DNA of 44,943 nucleotides from Collinsella aerofaciens (GCF_028206795.1 NZ_JAQLFJ010000014.1:1-44943), one strand, 5' to 3'; counted from the stretch's first letter, positions 27,920 through 37,106 are shown. Made by a program: numbers and translations. The notes: a model not told the origin generated them from the letters alone.

Positions 27920-30900
27920 ATGGCGAACACCCAGAACTATATTAACCACCTGCTGCAGAACACCGGCATTACGCCGGCATGCAGCGAAGAAGAGCGCTTG
28001 GCTGCCGAGGATATCGCTCAGATCTTCCGCAACCACGGCTTTGACCCCGAGGTTCAGGAGTTCAATGCCCCGGCGCCCAGTAGATTGGCATTTGCCGTTA
28101 CCGGTATTCTTGCGTTTGCCGGCGCCCTGCTGATGGGCATCGGCGGCGGTATCGGCTTGGTCGGCACCTTGCTGGCCATTGTCGGCGCCGTTCTTTACGT
28201 GCTCGAGCGCACGGGCCACCCCGTGGTTTCGCGCCTGGGCAAAACGGGCGTGAGCCAAAATGTCATCGCCTACCACAAGGCCTCGGGCCCGCTCGCGTCT
28301 CCGCGCAACCGCCCGGTGGTCGTTGTCGCACACTACGACTCTCCCCGTGCTGAGCTGCTCGCCCGCGAGCCCTATGCTTCGTATCGTGCGCTCATCGCCA
28401 AGCTGTTGCCCGTTGCCACGGTTGCCCCTGCTGCCGTTGCCATCCTGCGTATCCTGCCGCTCCCCGGCGCGCTCAAGGTTCTGCTGTGGATTGTCGCGAT
28501 CCTCGCTTCCCTCGTTGCACTTGCCAACGCGGCAAACATCATCTCTAACCGCCACATTCTTCCCTATACGTCCGGCGCGGTGTGCAACAAGTCTTCTGTC
28601 GCCGCTATGCTCGGCGTTATGGACAACGTTGCTCCCTTCCAGGGCGAGAACGAGTTTCCCGACGATGTTCCGTTCGATACCTATTTTGGGGAGCAGAAAC
28701 GTCGTGCCGAGGAAATGGCGCGCGCGGCGGCGGAGTATGCCGCGGCCCAGCAGCAAAACGACTACGGCAACACCATCGAGTACGAAGAGCCTACCTACGC
28801 CGAGGACGAGTTCGGTCAGCCGATTGCTCCCGACGCTCAAACCGAGCCCGAACAGGGCGAGGCTTTTGACGAGCAGATCGAGGGCTTTGAGGGTGCGTCT
28901 GCCGACGAGACGCTGATTGGCGCCATCGTGCCCGAGGATCAGAATCAGGCTGTCCAGGCCGAAGAGTTCAATGAGGAGGTTCCCGCTGCTGAGCCGGCGG
29001 AGGAGCCTGCCGCGGCCGAGCCCGAGCCCAAGCTCTATCGCAACGCCGCCGGCAACATCCGCTTTGGTTCGGATGCCATCCGTGCGCTCGGAATGCTTCC
29101 CGAGTCCTGCACGCTCGATTACGAGGAGGGCGAGGAGCCGACGTTTGAGCCCGAGCCTGCGCCCGTTGTCGCTGCGGATGATGAGTCTGCCGCGGTTACC
29201 GCTGCCGTTGCCGAGCCCGAGGCGGTGTCTGCGATCGATCCCGCGGCAGGACTGGACATTTTGGCTCCCGCCGCGCCGGCGCAAGACGTTGCGGACGAGT
29301 CTGACGACGATTACGTTGAACAGCCGAGGCGCGTGTCTTACGAGAGCGATACTGATTTCTCGGCCGAGATTCCCGCGGCAACGCCTCATGCCGATATTGC
29401 ATCCGCGTTCTCTTCGATTGGCGCCAGCGCTTCCAACTTCTTTAAGGGCGCGCTTGCAAAGGGCAAGAAATTTGTCGACGATTTCGAAGAGAAGCGCGCT
29501 GCCGCACGCGAGGCTGCCGAGCAGGAGGCTATCGCTCAGCAGCAGGCAGCTGAGGCGGCACGTGAGCTCGCGGCGCAAGAGTTCGAGCAGAACGAGGCTA
29601 TGCAGTCCGTGCCCGTCGACGTCGCCGAAGCCACAACGTCCTTTGAGTCCCAGCAACCGGCGTCCGCGGATGTTGTTGAGGCGACGACGTCTTTCGAGCC
29701 CCAGCAGCACGTCGATAGCACCATGTCGTTTGATGCCGCGAAGTTCGATTCCACGATAACGTTTGAAAAGCAAGGCACCGCGATTGCCGAGCCCCTTCCT
29801 GTTTCCGATGAGCAGGGCGGCGCGGCAGACGATGACGAGCCCATTGATGCTGCCGAAATTCAGGATGCTGCCGAGGACGAGTCCGTCGAGGCCAACTCTG
29901 ACGAAGAGCAATACGCGGCAGCCGAGCAAGATGATTCGACCGAGGTCGAGCAGGAGGAAGTGCCTGCGGTTTCCGAGACTCCCGAGACGGATGAGTCGAG
30001 GCCTTACTCCACGCAGATTTTCACCATGCCGACCCCGAGCGGTTCCGGTGCCACGGTTGCCGATGCTGCTCCCACCCAGGACGAAACGGTCGATTCCCTT
30101 ATGGCCCAGATTTCCTCCCAGGCATCACCGCGTCCGCAGATGAATGTTCCCGATCCGGCGTCGGCTCCGTTGCCCGCACCTTCCTCGTCTCCGCTGGCTT
30201 CGGTTCCCGATCCGTCGCTACCGTCGATGAAGCAGGCAAACGTTGCGTCTCGCACGTCGCTGTTCGACCTTCCCGATCCCTCTGCCCAGGTCAACGACCC
30301 CTTTGCTACTGCCCAGGGTCCCGAACCCACATCGGCACCCGTTGCGCCTTCTATGCCCGTTGCGTCGGGCGCGCAGCCGATCGAGACCATTTCGGCTCCC
30401 GCCCCAGCGGCACCCAAGTCTCGCAAACGCGGCCTGGGTGGCCTGTTCGGTCGTAAAAGGAAAAACGAGCAGGACAGCATGAGTGATTGGCTGGGCGTCG
30501 AAGACGATTACGATGCCAAGAAGTCCGGTCGCGGTATCGGTTCGTGGGATAACTTCGAGGACGATAACGATGGCTGGAAGGGCGGCGCTACGTCTTCCGA
30601 TGGCGCTTCTTCCGAAGATATGCTCTCGGCTGTCGCTTCTATGGGCGATGATGAGCTGCTCGGTCACGATATCTGGTTTGTGGCAACGGGCGCCTCGGAT
30701 TGTGATGGCGCCGGCATGAAGGCCTTCTTGGCTTCGCATCGCGATAAGCTCCGCGGCGTATTCTTCATCAATCTTGAATCCGTCGGCGCCGGTAGGCTTT
30801 CGGTGGTGACGGTCGAGGGCGAACAGCAGCTGCTCAAGGGCGATCGCCGCATCATGAACCTGGTCAGCAAGGTGTGCAAGTCGTTCCATGTCGATTGTGG

Positions 30901-31096
30901 CGCGCTCGAGATGCCCTATGCCAAGACCGATGCCTATGCCGCGCTCGAGGCGAGCCGCCGAGCCCTCACCATCGCCGGCGTGGACGGCACGCGTCTGGCT
31001 TGCGCTCGTACCGAGGACGACCTGCCCCACAATGTCAACCCGACGAACATTGCCACGGTATCCGAGGTCGTGACCGAGGTTATCCGCCGTTCGTAG
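27920..31096 (+). CDS. Large membrane protein with split M28-peptidase-like domain and long acidic insert
   Basis: A 1058-residue protein. The ATG at 27920 follows GTGGAG and begins MANTQNYINHLL, a typical peptidase leader; longer upstream frames are rejected. Residues 57-95 and 158-205 each hold two membrane segments. Between them VVVVAHYDSPRAE matches the M28 His-x-Asp motif. The second motif is SGAVCNKSSVAAMLG, where Asn replaces the usual Asp. About 250-905 is an acidic, Pro/Ala/Glu-rich insert, probably disordered. The fold resumes with DIWFVATGASDCDGAGM, FFINLESVGAG and MPYAKTDAYAAL, where the usual Glu-Glu and final His are not evident. It may be a pseudoenzyme. Localisation: cytoplasmic membrane. 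Confidence 0.8.
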   Translation: MANTQNYINHLLQNTGITPACSEEERLAAEDIAQIFRNHGFDPEVQEFNAPAPSRLAFAVTGILAFAGALLMGIGGGIGLVGTLLAIVGAVLYVLERTGHPVVSRLGKTGVSQNVIAYHKASGPLASPRNRPVVVVAHYDSPRAELLAREPYASYRALIAKLLPVATVAPAAVAILRILPLPGALKVLLWIVAILASLVALANAANIISNRHILPYTSGAVCNKSSVAAMLGVMDNVAPFQGENEFPDDVPFDTYFGEQKRRAEEMARAAAEYAAAQQQNDYGNTIEYEEPTYAEDEFGQPIAPDAQTEPEQGEAFDEQIEGFEGASADETLIGAIVPEDQNQAVQAEEFNEEVPAAEPAEEPAAAEPEPKLYRNAAGNIRFGSDAIRALGMLPESCTLDYEEGEEPTFEPEPAPVVAADDESAAVTAAVAEPEAVSAIDPAAGLDILAPAAPAQDVADESDDDYVEQPRRVSYESDTDFSAEIPAATPHADIASAFSSIGASASNFFKGALAKGKKFVDDFEEKRAAAREAAEQEAIAQQQAAEAARELAAQEFEQNEAMQSVPVDVAEATTSFESQQPASADVVEATTSFEPQQHVDSTMSFDAAKFDSTITFEKQGTAIAEPLPVSDEQGGAADDDEPIDAAEIQDAAEDESVEANSDEEQYAAAEQDDSTEVEQEEVPAVSETPETDESRPYSTQIFTMPTPSGSGATVADAAPTQDETVDSLMAQISSQASPRPQMNVPDPASAPLPAPSSSPLASVPDPSLPSMKQANVASRTSLFDLPDPSAQVNDPFATAQGPEPTSAPVAPSMPVASGAQPIETISAPAPAAPKSRKRGLGGLFGRKRKNEQDSMSDWLGVEDDYDAKKSGRGIGSWDNFEDDNDGWKGGATSSDGASSEDMLSAVASMGDDELLGHDIWFVATGASDCDGAGMKAFLASHRDKLRGVFFINLESVGAGRLSVVTVEGEQQLLKGDRRIMNLVSKVCKSFHVDCGALEMPYAKTDAYAALEASRRALTIAGVDGTRLACARTEDDLPHNVNPTNIATVSEVVTEVIRRS

Positions 31097-31117
31097 ACGG
31101 AGCTCTAAGGAGTCAAC

Positions 31118-31336
31118 GTGTTTTCGTATATTAAGCGCCATTGGCCTGTCTACGTGATTTTGACCTTGATTGCCATTGCGTTAGGATTTGGGGCTGCCTA
31201 CATCGTGGGTGCAAAGGGCTCGACCCCCGCCTCCGCAATCAGCGAAGAGGTGGAGCAAGAACAGAGTACGGGTGCCGATGGGATTCCTGAGTCCGAGCAG
31301 GCAATCGTTGATGGTGGATCTTCGTCTGCAGAGTAG
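31118..31336 (+). CDS. Small single-span membrane protein, 72 aa
   Basis: The GTG at 31118 follows AAGGAG. Residues about 10-31 are hydrophobic (VYVILTLIAIALGFGAAYIVG) after a basic MFSYIKRHW start; the rest is an acidic, Ser-rich extracellular-type tail. No family recognised. It lies 21 bases after the M28-like gene and before a strong terminator, so the two form a small operon. Confidence 0.75.
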   Translation: MFSYIKRHWPVYVILTLIAIALGFGAAYIVGAKGSTPASAISEEVEQEQSTGADGIPESEQAIVDGGSSSAE

Positions 31337-31357
31337 ATACGGCGATTTACATGATTG

Positions 31358-31396
31358 AAAGCGGGCGAGCCAGGGGGACTGGCTCGCCCGCTTTTT
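31358..31396 (+). terminator. Terminator between convergent genes
   Basis: AAGCGGGCGAGCCAG and CTGGCTCGCCCGCTT form a long stem with TTTTT on the plus strand. The minus-strand exit is only TTTC, so it mainly serves the plus-strand operon. Confidence 0.9.
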
Positions 31397-31403
31397 CATC
31401 GCG

Positions 31404-34400
31404 CTAGCGCTTCTTTGGGGTCGACCTAAGGCGAGCGAACCATAGGGCTGCGGCACCCGAGGTCAGGAGCGCGGTGATGCAAGCGGCGATGGGAACTGAT
31501 CCTGTTGCCGGTAGGTCCTGCGGTAGGGTACAGCGTTGAATGACACGGTCCTCGTCATGTGACTCAAGTTTATCGCCGCCGCCGTTGCGGCAAAGATCGA
31601 CGCGTGCGCTGTTGGTGAGTGCGGTTTGGGGCGTATAAGCCGACGTCGCCTGCATGTGCACGATTGCGCCCCGAGCGTCTGTGCCAAGGATTGCTTTGGC
31701 ATCGTCAAGGTCGTCGTGCTCATCTTTGAGATCATCGCGGGTCCAAGAATCCGCATCGCTTCGAGTCGTAAAGCCGGCGGCTACCGCACCGTATTCAATG
31801 CGAATGCCCGTTACGACGGTATTGGACGCAAGGTCGAGTTCTTTCGCCTCGAGTGTGGTGGATTCCGTGGTCGAGACATCCGCCTTCCAGAGGTGCCAGC
31901 CGTCGTAATCGACGAGGCGGCAATCCTCACCCAGACTTTCCCTTACTTCGTCGGACTCAAGCCAAGGATTTTCGTGCCCATCGTCAAGTGTCGCGTTTGC
32001 CGGCTCATCGACGTCTGTCGAGTCCAACGGCGTCGTGCGATACCACACGTTGCACAGACCATTGAGGTCGCCGATGGCGACGGGGGTTTCGATTGAGATG
32101 AATCTCGCCGTGCCGTCTTTGGCGCACTCAAGATCATCGGTAATCGTAAACTCATCAACCCAAGTAGCGGAATCGTTTCGAGCATCGATGGTATAGGAGA
32201 AAAGCCCATCACTATTGGTTTGCGTCGTGGCGCGGTTTTTACCATCGCCGTTAGCCAACAGGCCCTTTTCGATAGGCTGGACAAGTTCCTGACGCTTGTC
32301 GACCTGCCCCTTGATCTCGATGGGCGCATCCTTCATCGCGACGGATTGGACTTCTCCCGTATCTTTTATTTCAAACGTTATCTCCTCGGCAAGGTCATAG
32401 GTCCGCGGAGACATCATTTCGCGCAACGAGTAGGTGCCGGGTGCAAGATGTTCGACGCGGTGTGGCTTGTCGGATGAGGTCCAGGAGTCTATTTCGGTTT
32501 TATCGGGACCATATAAGGTGAGCTGTGCGCCTTCCACTTCCTGCTCGCCGCTTGCATCGACCTTGGAGATATCTACCTTGGTGTAATCGTCGGATACGTT
32601 AAGCCGTGCTTCTACAACGGGTGTTTTCTGGTCGGCATAAGTAAGGTCGACAATATGGGATGTCCGATCGAGTAAGAAGCCTGCCGGCGCTTGAGTCTCG
32701 ACAACCTCGTAGCGTGCGGTGCCAGATCCCAGCGGGAGGTCGTCCGCGCGTGCTTCTCCAGTTTCATCCGTCGTGACGGCAGCGACAGTCTCACCGTCGA
32801 GCGCGGCAATGCTACCGTCGGGGCGCACGATATCACCCGAGGCACGGATCTCAAAGACGGCGCCCGCGAGGCTGCTGCCGTCTACGGCATCGGTTTTAAC
32901 GATCCTGATGTTTCCGGTCGCGGCGTGGTCATAATACGAGGCGATTACAACGGGCGTTAGGTTCATGTCGGCGGGTATGTTTACCTCGATCTCTTCGCCG
33001 ACAAGATAGGGCTCTTTGGCCGAGGCTTCGCGTACATAATAGGTGCCCGGCACGAGCGATTCTGGCAGTGTGACGGTCCCGGTCGCGTCAGTCGTAAAGG
33101 TGTCCATTACGTTATGTGCTGGATACCAGCAAGTTTGTGAGACAGGTTCGTGATTGCTGTCGAGGAGTTGGAAGGTGAATCCGGCTAGTGGAACAGAAGC
33201 GCCTGTTTGGGCATCGCGTTTTACAATCTGGAGATGCGTCGACAGAGCGTGGTTGTCCACGATATATTGAAGCTCGGCGCCGTTGGAAATCTGATTGGCC
33301 CCGACGGTCCATTCCCCTGCACGTTTAAAACCCTCGGGGACGGTTTCCGGAACCTCGCGAATCGTGTAGCCGGCACGGTCGTATGGGACGGCTCCGTGGA
33401 CACCGGCGGGTCGCTTGCCTGTGCCGAACCATGCTTCGGGCTGATCTTTGGTGGAGGCAAAGCCATAGATGTTTGTGGTCAATGTGCCAACAACCTGCTG
33501 AGAGCTGTTGCTGACAACTTCAAAGACAACACCACCCGCCGGCTGCTCCAGGCCGGATTGGTCGCTATTGCCGTAATCCTTGAATTTGGAAATCTCAAGG
33601 TCAAACGCAATGGGGATATCGGAAATGCGAGATTCGATCTCGACTACGCCTGAATCGCCGAGCTGGTCGGCTCCAACGGTATAGGTCCAGCTGTCGTTGG
33701 ATGGCAGGTAGCCCTCGGGGGCTTTTGATTCGTAGATGGTAAAGGTTCCTAAGGGGACATCGACGAGGGTAGCCCGACCGCTTTCGTCAGTCGTGAGAAT
33801 TTGCGCCCATCCAGGGGTTGATTGCGACACACACGTGAACTCTGCTCCTGCGAGTGAAGATCCCACCTGGGGGCCGGCATTCGTCGCGGCATCGAGTTTT
33901 ACGATACGCAGGTTGATGGTGCCGGGCTGTTCATCAATGGCGACCCGCCCGCCGTCATTCCCCGTGGTAAAGGCAATACGATCGTGGCGGGGGACATAGC
34001 CGGCCGGCGCCTTCGTTTCAACTAGGTAGTATGCCGTGTCGGGCAGAAGTGTTGCTTGCGCTCGACCGTTGCTGTCCATCTTGATGGTGCCGACACGCGC
34101 GCCGCTGGCGCTCTCAAAAATATCGAATGTTGCCCCGGTAAACTGATAGGTATTGTTTCCGCTGGTAATAACGGTGTCAGCAGACTGCTTTTGGAAGGAA
34201 ACAGAGACCGCCGGCAGTACATAGAGCATGTCTTGACGTTTGCTGCCGCCCGATACGGCCCCTAGATAGCGTCGCGCGCGGTGCGGAGCGGCTTTGATGC
34301 TTCCTGATTTTGCGCTGTCGTGGAGCCACCGCGCAGCCGCCACGACTTCATTGTCGGCGGTAAAGTGTCCGCTCTTGGTTTTACCCTGAGCGGTCGTGTA

Positions 34401-34835
34401 GGAGTAGGTGCCGTCGACATGGGTAGTGCCGTTGAGCATCCATACGGCAAGCTGGGTGGCGGCGCGGGCGCGATCGGGTGAAAGATGGTAACCGCCAAAC
34501 GACGTGGTGGTGGGATATCCGTGACAAACGATTGCCGCGAACTCGTCGTCGAGCCACACCCAGCCTTGATCAAAGTTGAGCCATGGGCCGCCCGGTTTGG
34601 TGGGGCCGGGGCGCTCCTGGTTCATGCAGTAGGCAATCGAGGTGTCTTGAGCTTCATACTTGCCGATGAAGAAGGGCCCACAATCATCGCTAATAGTGCG
34701 GAAGCCGAGCTGGTCGTAGCCATCGACGGCAAATGCGGCTCCTGGTGCCAGGCAGCCGAAAAGCAGGAAGAGGAGCAGGAGCAGCGGACCTGTTGCGATT
34801 GCGCTGTGGACAGAGTGCGTGGGTGCGTTGGACAT
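31404..34835 (-). CDS. LPXTG-anchored surface adhesin with thioester domain and CnaB/SpaA repeats
   Basis: A 1143-residue surface protein. A signal peptide (about 1-36, ending AAFA) leads to a thioester (TQXA) domain at about 38-200: Cys70 in AYCMNQE and Gln128 in ATQLAVW are the residues that form the internal thioester used to bind host targets covalently. Several CnaB/SpaA-like domains follow, marked by repeats such as LRIVKLDA, YESKAPEGY, IREVPETVPEGF and YEVVETQAPAGF, whose Lys and Glu are typical of isopeptide cross-links. The C-terminus is a sorting signal: LPATG, a hydrophobic span and STPKKR. Start: ATG 34835 after AAGGAG. No sortase gene is in the window. It is a single-gene transcript, probably a host-contact factor. 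Confidence 0.9.
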   Translation of the reverse strand: MSNAPTHSVHSAIATGPLLLLLFLLFGCLAPGAAFAVDGYDQLGFRTISDDCGPFFIGKYEAQDTSIAYCMNQERPGPTKPGGPWLNFDQGWVWLDDEFAAIVCHGYPTTTSFGGYHLSPDRARAATQLAVWMLNGTTHVDGTYSYTTAQGKTKSGHFTADNEVVAAARWLHDSAKSGSIKAAPHRARRYLGAVSGGSKRQDMLYVLPAVSVSFQKQSADTVITSGNNTYQFTGATFDIFESASGARVGTIKMDSNGRAQATLLPDTAYYLVETKAPAGYVPRHDRIAFTTGNDGGRVAIDEQPGTINLRIVKLDAATNAGPQVGSSLAGAEFTCVSQSTPGWAQILTTDESGRATLVDVPLGTFTIYESKAPEGYLPSNDSWTYTVGADQLGDSGVVEIESRISDIPIAFDLEISKFKDYGNSDQSGLEQPAGGVVFEVVSNSSQQVVGTLTTNIYGFASTKDQPEAWFGTGKRPAGVHGAVPYDRAGYTIREVPETVPEGFKRAGEWTVGANQISNGAELQYIVDNHALSTHLQIVKRDAQTGASVPLAGFTFQLLDSNHEPVSQTCWYPAHNVMDTFTTDATGTVTLPESLVPGTYYVREASAKEPYLVGEEIEVNIPADMNLTPVVIASYYDHAATGNIRIVKTDAVDGSSLAGAVFEIRASGDIVRPDGSIAALDGETVAAVTTDETGEARADDLPLGSGTARYEVVETQAPAGFLLDRTSHIVDLTYADQKTPVVEARLNVSDDYTKVDISKVDASGEQEVEGAQLTLYGPDKTEIDSWTSSDKPHRVEHLAPGTYSLREMMSPRTYDLAEEITFEIKDTGEVQSVAMKDAPIEIKGQVDKRQELVQPIEKGLLANGDGKNRATTQTNSDGLFSYTIDARNDSATWVDEFTITDDLECAKDGTARFISIETPVAIGDLNGLCNVWYRTTPLDSTDVDEPANATLDDGHENPWLESDEVRESLGEDCRLVDYDGWHLWKADVSTTESTTLEAKELDLASNTVVTGIRIEYGAVAAGFTTRSDADSWTRDDLKDEHDDLDDAKAILGTDARGAIVHMQATSAYTPQTALTNSARVDLCRNGGGDKLESHDEDRVIQRCTLPQDLPATGSVPIAACITALLTSGAAALWFARLRSTPKKR

Positions 34836-35089
34836 GGCTGCTCCTTATCCCTCGTGCGCCGCATGGGGAGGTTGCGACGCGTAGGATGAGGCTACCCCCG
34901 AGGTTCATGCGGGTAAGTACCGGAGCCTGACCAAAAGCTTGCCCGATTTCTGACAAATCGAGCTCAAATACAACAATCAGATAAAAGTGCAGGTAGAAGA
35001 TGGTAAGAAAAGAAAGACAAAGGTCCTCATCTCCACAATTGGCGCGATTTTCAAACGATTCTCCACAGCTAAAACAAGCATCGACACCC

Positions 35090-35119
35090 TTGTATCGAAC
35101 AAGACAACCGCGTTATACT
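35090..35119 (+). promoter_or_regulatory. Probable tRNA-Gly promoter
   Basis: TTGTAT (35090-35095) and TATACT (35114-35119) with an 18-base spacer, 13 bases ahead of the tRNA. The remaining stretch 34836-35089 shows no gene or clear signal. Confidence 0.6.
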
Positions 35120-35132
35120 ATCCCCCACATAT

Positions 35133-35207
35133 GCGGGCATCGCCAAGTGGTAAGGCATCAGCTTCCCAAGCTGACACTCGCGGGTTCGAGTCCCGTTGCC
35201 CGCTCCA
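35133..35207 (+). tRNA. tRNA-Gly(CCC)
   Basis: A 75-base cloverleaf: acceptor GCGGGCA/TGCCCGC, anticodon stem TCAGC/GCTGA with loop TTCCCAA (anticodon CCC), T-loop TTCGAGT, discriminator T and encoded CCA. Confidence 0.96.
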
Positions 35208-35217
35208 TTCGAATTTC

Positions 35218-35250
35218 AGGCACGGTAACGTTTCGTTACCGTGCCTTTTT
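35218..35250 (+). terminator. tRNA-Gly terminator
   Basis: AGGCACGGTAACG and CGTTACCGTGCCT form a perfect 13-bp stem with loop TTT and a T-run. Confidence 0.93.
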
Positions 35251-35262
35251 CAATAAAGTGCC

Positions 35263-35398
35263 GGGACTCGAACCCGACAGGGTGCGAGCGTTAAATAAAC
35301 GCGAAGCGTTTATAGCGAGCAGGCAAGGTCGCCGATAGGCGACCGCAGCCGGTGCGTATTTGCGAAGCAAATACGCAGACGTCCCGTTGCCCGCTCCA
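35263..35398 (+). repeat. Three-hairpin structured element ending in a tRNA-Gly 3' end copy
   Basis: Opens with a T-arm-like block GGGACTCGAACCCGACAGGG. Three hairpins follow: AAACGC-GAA-GCGTTT (35297-35311), GTCGCC-GATA-GGCGAC (35328-35343) and GCGTATTTGC-GAA-GCAAATACGC (35354-35376). It closes with GTCCCGTTGCCCGCTCCA (35381-35398), an exact copy of the last 18 bases of tRNA-Gly (35190-35207). The same architecture occurs after tRNA-Lys at 44.1 kb with different arm sequences. Not a tRNA gene itself. Confidence 0.8.
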
Positions 35399-35477
35399 TG
35401 GAGCAAGGAAGATTTCGGGAATGGTAGATTCAGCCTGCTTTGCTCCCACACTTCCCCGGATCTCGGTATGCCACTGA

Positions 35478-35529
35478 AGCCGGTGCGTATTTGCGAAGCA
35501 AATACGCGGACGTCCCCATGCCCGCTCCA
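35478..35529 (+). repeat. Partial copy of the structured element with tRNA-Gly 3' end
   Basis: A 30-base exact repeat of 35347-35376, containing hairpin 3, followed by GACGTCCCCATGCCCGCTCCA, a slightly diverged tRNA-Gly tail. The 79 bases between the two copies (35399-35477) hold no gene. Hairpins 1 and 2 are missing. Confidence 0.75.
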
Positions 35530-35631
35530 ATTCCAAAATGTTAGGTTAATGCCTGCTGCCCATACTTGCACCTGCGCACGGTACAATGGTTGGGTTACGA
35601 CCAACGTGCCAATAACCAAAAAGGAGCCGCT

Positions 35632-36978
35632 ATGATCGATCGCTATACCCGCCCGGAGATGGGACACATCTTCTCCCTCGAGAACAAGTACGCCATTTGG
35701 CAGGAGATCGAGGTTCTGGCCTGCGAGGCCCAGGCGGAGCTCGGCAAGATCGGTATTTCCAAAGACGAGGCCCAGTGGATCCGCGACCATGCCAACTTTG
35801 AGAAGGCGAAGGTCGATGAGATCGAGGAAGTCACGCGCCACGACGTCATTGCCTTCCTGACCAACATGAAGGAATACATCGATGCCGATGTTCCCGAGGG
35901 CGACCCCAAGCCCAGCCGCTGGGTTCACTATGGCATGACCAGCTCGGATCTGGGCGACACGGCCCTGTGCTACCAGCTCACCCAGGCCTGCGACCTGATC
36001 ATCGAGGACGTCAAGAAGCTCGGCGAGATTTGCAAGCGTCGCGCCTTTGAGGAGCGCAACACGCTCTGTGCCGGCCGCACTCATGGCATCCACGCCGAGC
36101 CGATGACCTTCGGCATGAAGTTTGGCTCTTGGGCCTGGGAGCTCAAGCGCGATCTGGATCGTCTTGAGGACGCCCGCAAGAATGTTGCCTTCGGTGCCAT
36201 CTCGGGCGCTGTCGGCACGTACAGCTCCATCGAGCCGTTCGTCGAGGAGTACGTCTGCGAGCACCTGGGCCTGGTCCACGATCCTCTGTCCACGCAGGTC
36301 ATCAGCCGCGATCACCATGCCTACCTTGCCGGCGTGCTTGCCACTACAGCGGCCACCTGTGAGCGCATCGCTACCGAGGTCCGCAATCTGCAGAAGACTG
36401 ATACGCTCGAGGCCGAGGAGCCGTTCCGTAAGGGCCAAAAGGGCAGCTCAGCCATGCCGCACAAGCGCAACCCCATCACCATGGAGAAAGTCTGCGGTCT
36501 GTCGCGCGTCGTGAAGTCCAACGCCCAGGTTGCCTTCGATAACGTCGCCCTGTGGCACGAGCGTGACATTTCGCACTCCTCTGCCGAGCGCGTCGCCCAG
36601 GCCGATAGCTTCATCGCCCTCGACCACATGTTCCAGTGCCTCATCCGCGTTATCGACGGCCTGCAGCTGTATCCCGCCCGCATGATGGCCAACCTCAATA
36701 AGACCCGCGGCCTCATCTTCTCTTCCAAGGTACTGCTCGCCCTCGTCGACACGGGCATCACCCGCGAGGACGCGTACGCCATTGTGCAGGAGAACGCTAT
36801 GGCAACCTGGCACGAGGTACAGGATTGTGTCTCCGGCCCCACCTTTAAGGAGCGTCTCGAGGCCGACCCGCGCTGCACCGTCAGTCAGGAGAAGCTCGAC
36901 GAGATCTTTGATCCGTGGGACTTCCTCACCCGTATCGACACGGTCTTTGATCGTCTGGAGCAGCTGAGCTTCGAGTAG
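35632..36978 (+). CDS. purB: Adenylosuccinate lyase
   Basis: A 448-residue member of the fumarase/aspartase superfamily. It makes fumarate in two purine steps: SAICAR to AICAR and adenylosuccinate to AMP. Signature GSSAMPHKRNP is present; also HYGMTSSDLGDTA and AGRTHGIHAEPMT with the catalytic His. The ATG at 35632 follows AAGGAG and gives MIDRYTRPEMG, the usual N-terminus. A TACAAT at 35582 could be a -10 but no -35 at proper spacing is evident. purC lies 4.2 kb downstream on the same strand. Confidence 0.96.
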   Translation: MIDRYTRPEMGHIFSLENKYAIWQEIEVLACEAQAELGKIGISKDEAQWIRDHANFEKAKVDEIEEVTRHDVIAFLTNMKEYIDADVPEGDPKPSRWVHYGMTSSDLGDTALCYQLTQACDLIIEDVKKLGEICKRRAFEERNTLCAGRTHGIHAEPMTFGMKFGSWAWELKRDLDRLEDARKNVAFGAISGAVGTYSSIEPFVEEYVCEHLGLVHDPLSTQVISRDHHAYLAGVLATTAATCERIATEVRNLQKTDTLEAEEPFRKGQKGSSAMPHKRNPITMEKVCGLSRVVKSNAQVAFDNVALWHERDISHSSAERVAQADSFIALDHMFQCLIRVIDGLQLYPARMMANLNKTRGLIFSSKVLLALVDTGITREDAYAIVQENAMATWHEVQDCVSGPTFKERLEADPRCTVSQEKLDEIFDPWDFLTRIDTVFDRLEQLSFE

Positions 36979-37004
36979 GTTCGGGCATAACGTTAGCTTT
37001 TTAG

Positions 37005-37042
37005 GGCGCTTTGCTGGTAATGTGTGTTGCCGGCAAAGCGCC
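37005..37042 (+). terminator. Hairpin after purB, possible weak terminator
   Basis: GGCGCTTTGC and GCAAAGCGCC form a perfect 10-bp stem with an 18-base loop. No T-run follows, so termination is uncertain. Confidence 0.45.
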
Positions 37043-37106
37043 TCGTTGCATTTAGGGAAAGACGGGGATAATAGTCGTCTCGAATAACATTCTGAGAGGG
37101 GATCGC

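Noticed and set aside
27869..29929. 686-codon minus-strand frame opposite the M28-like gene
   Set aside because: Low-complexity Leu/Gly/Arg translation opposite the acidic repetitive insert. The plus-strand frame has membrane segments, a Shine-Dalgarno and peptidase motifs.
35263..35398. A second tRNA gene after tRNA-Gly
   Set aside because: Only the T-arm-like start and the 3' tail are tRNA-like; there is no D-arm, anticodon arm or 5' acceptor strand.
35566..35587. purB promoter TTGCAC/TACAAT
   Set aside because: The spacer is only 10 bases, too short for a sigma-70 promoter; the -10 alone may be real.
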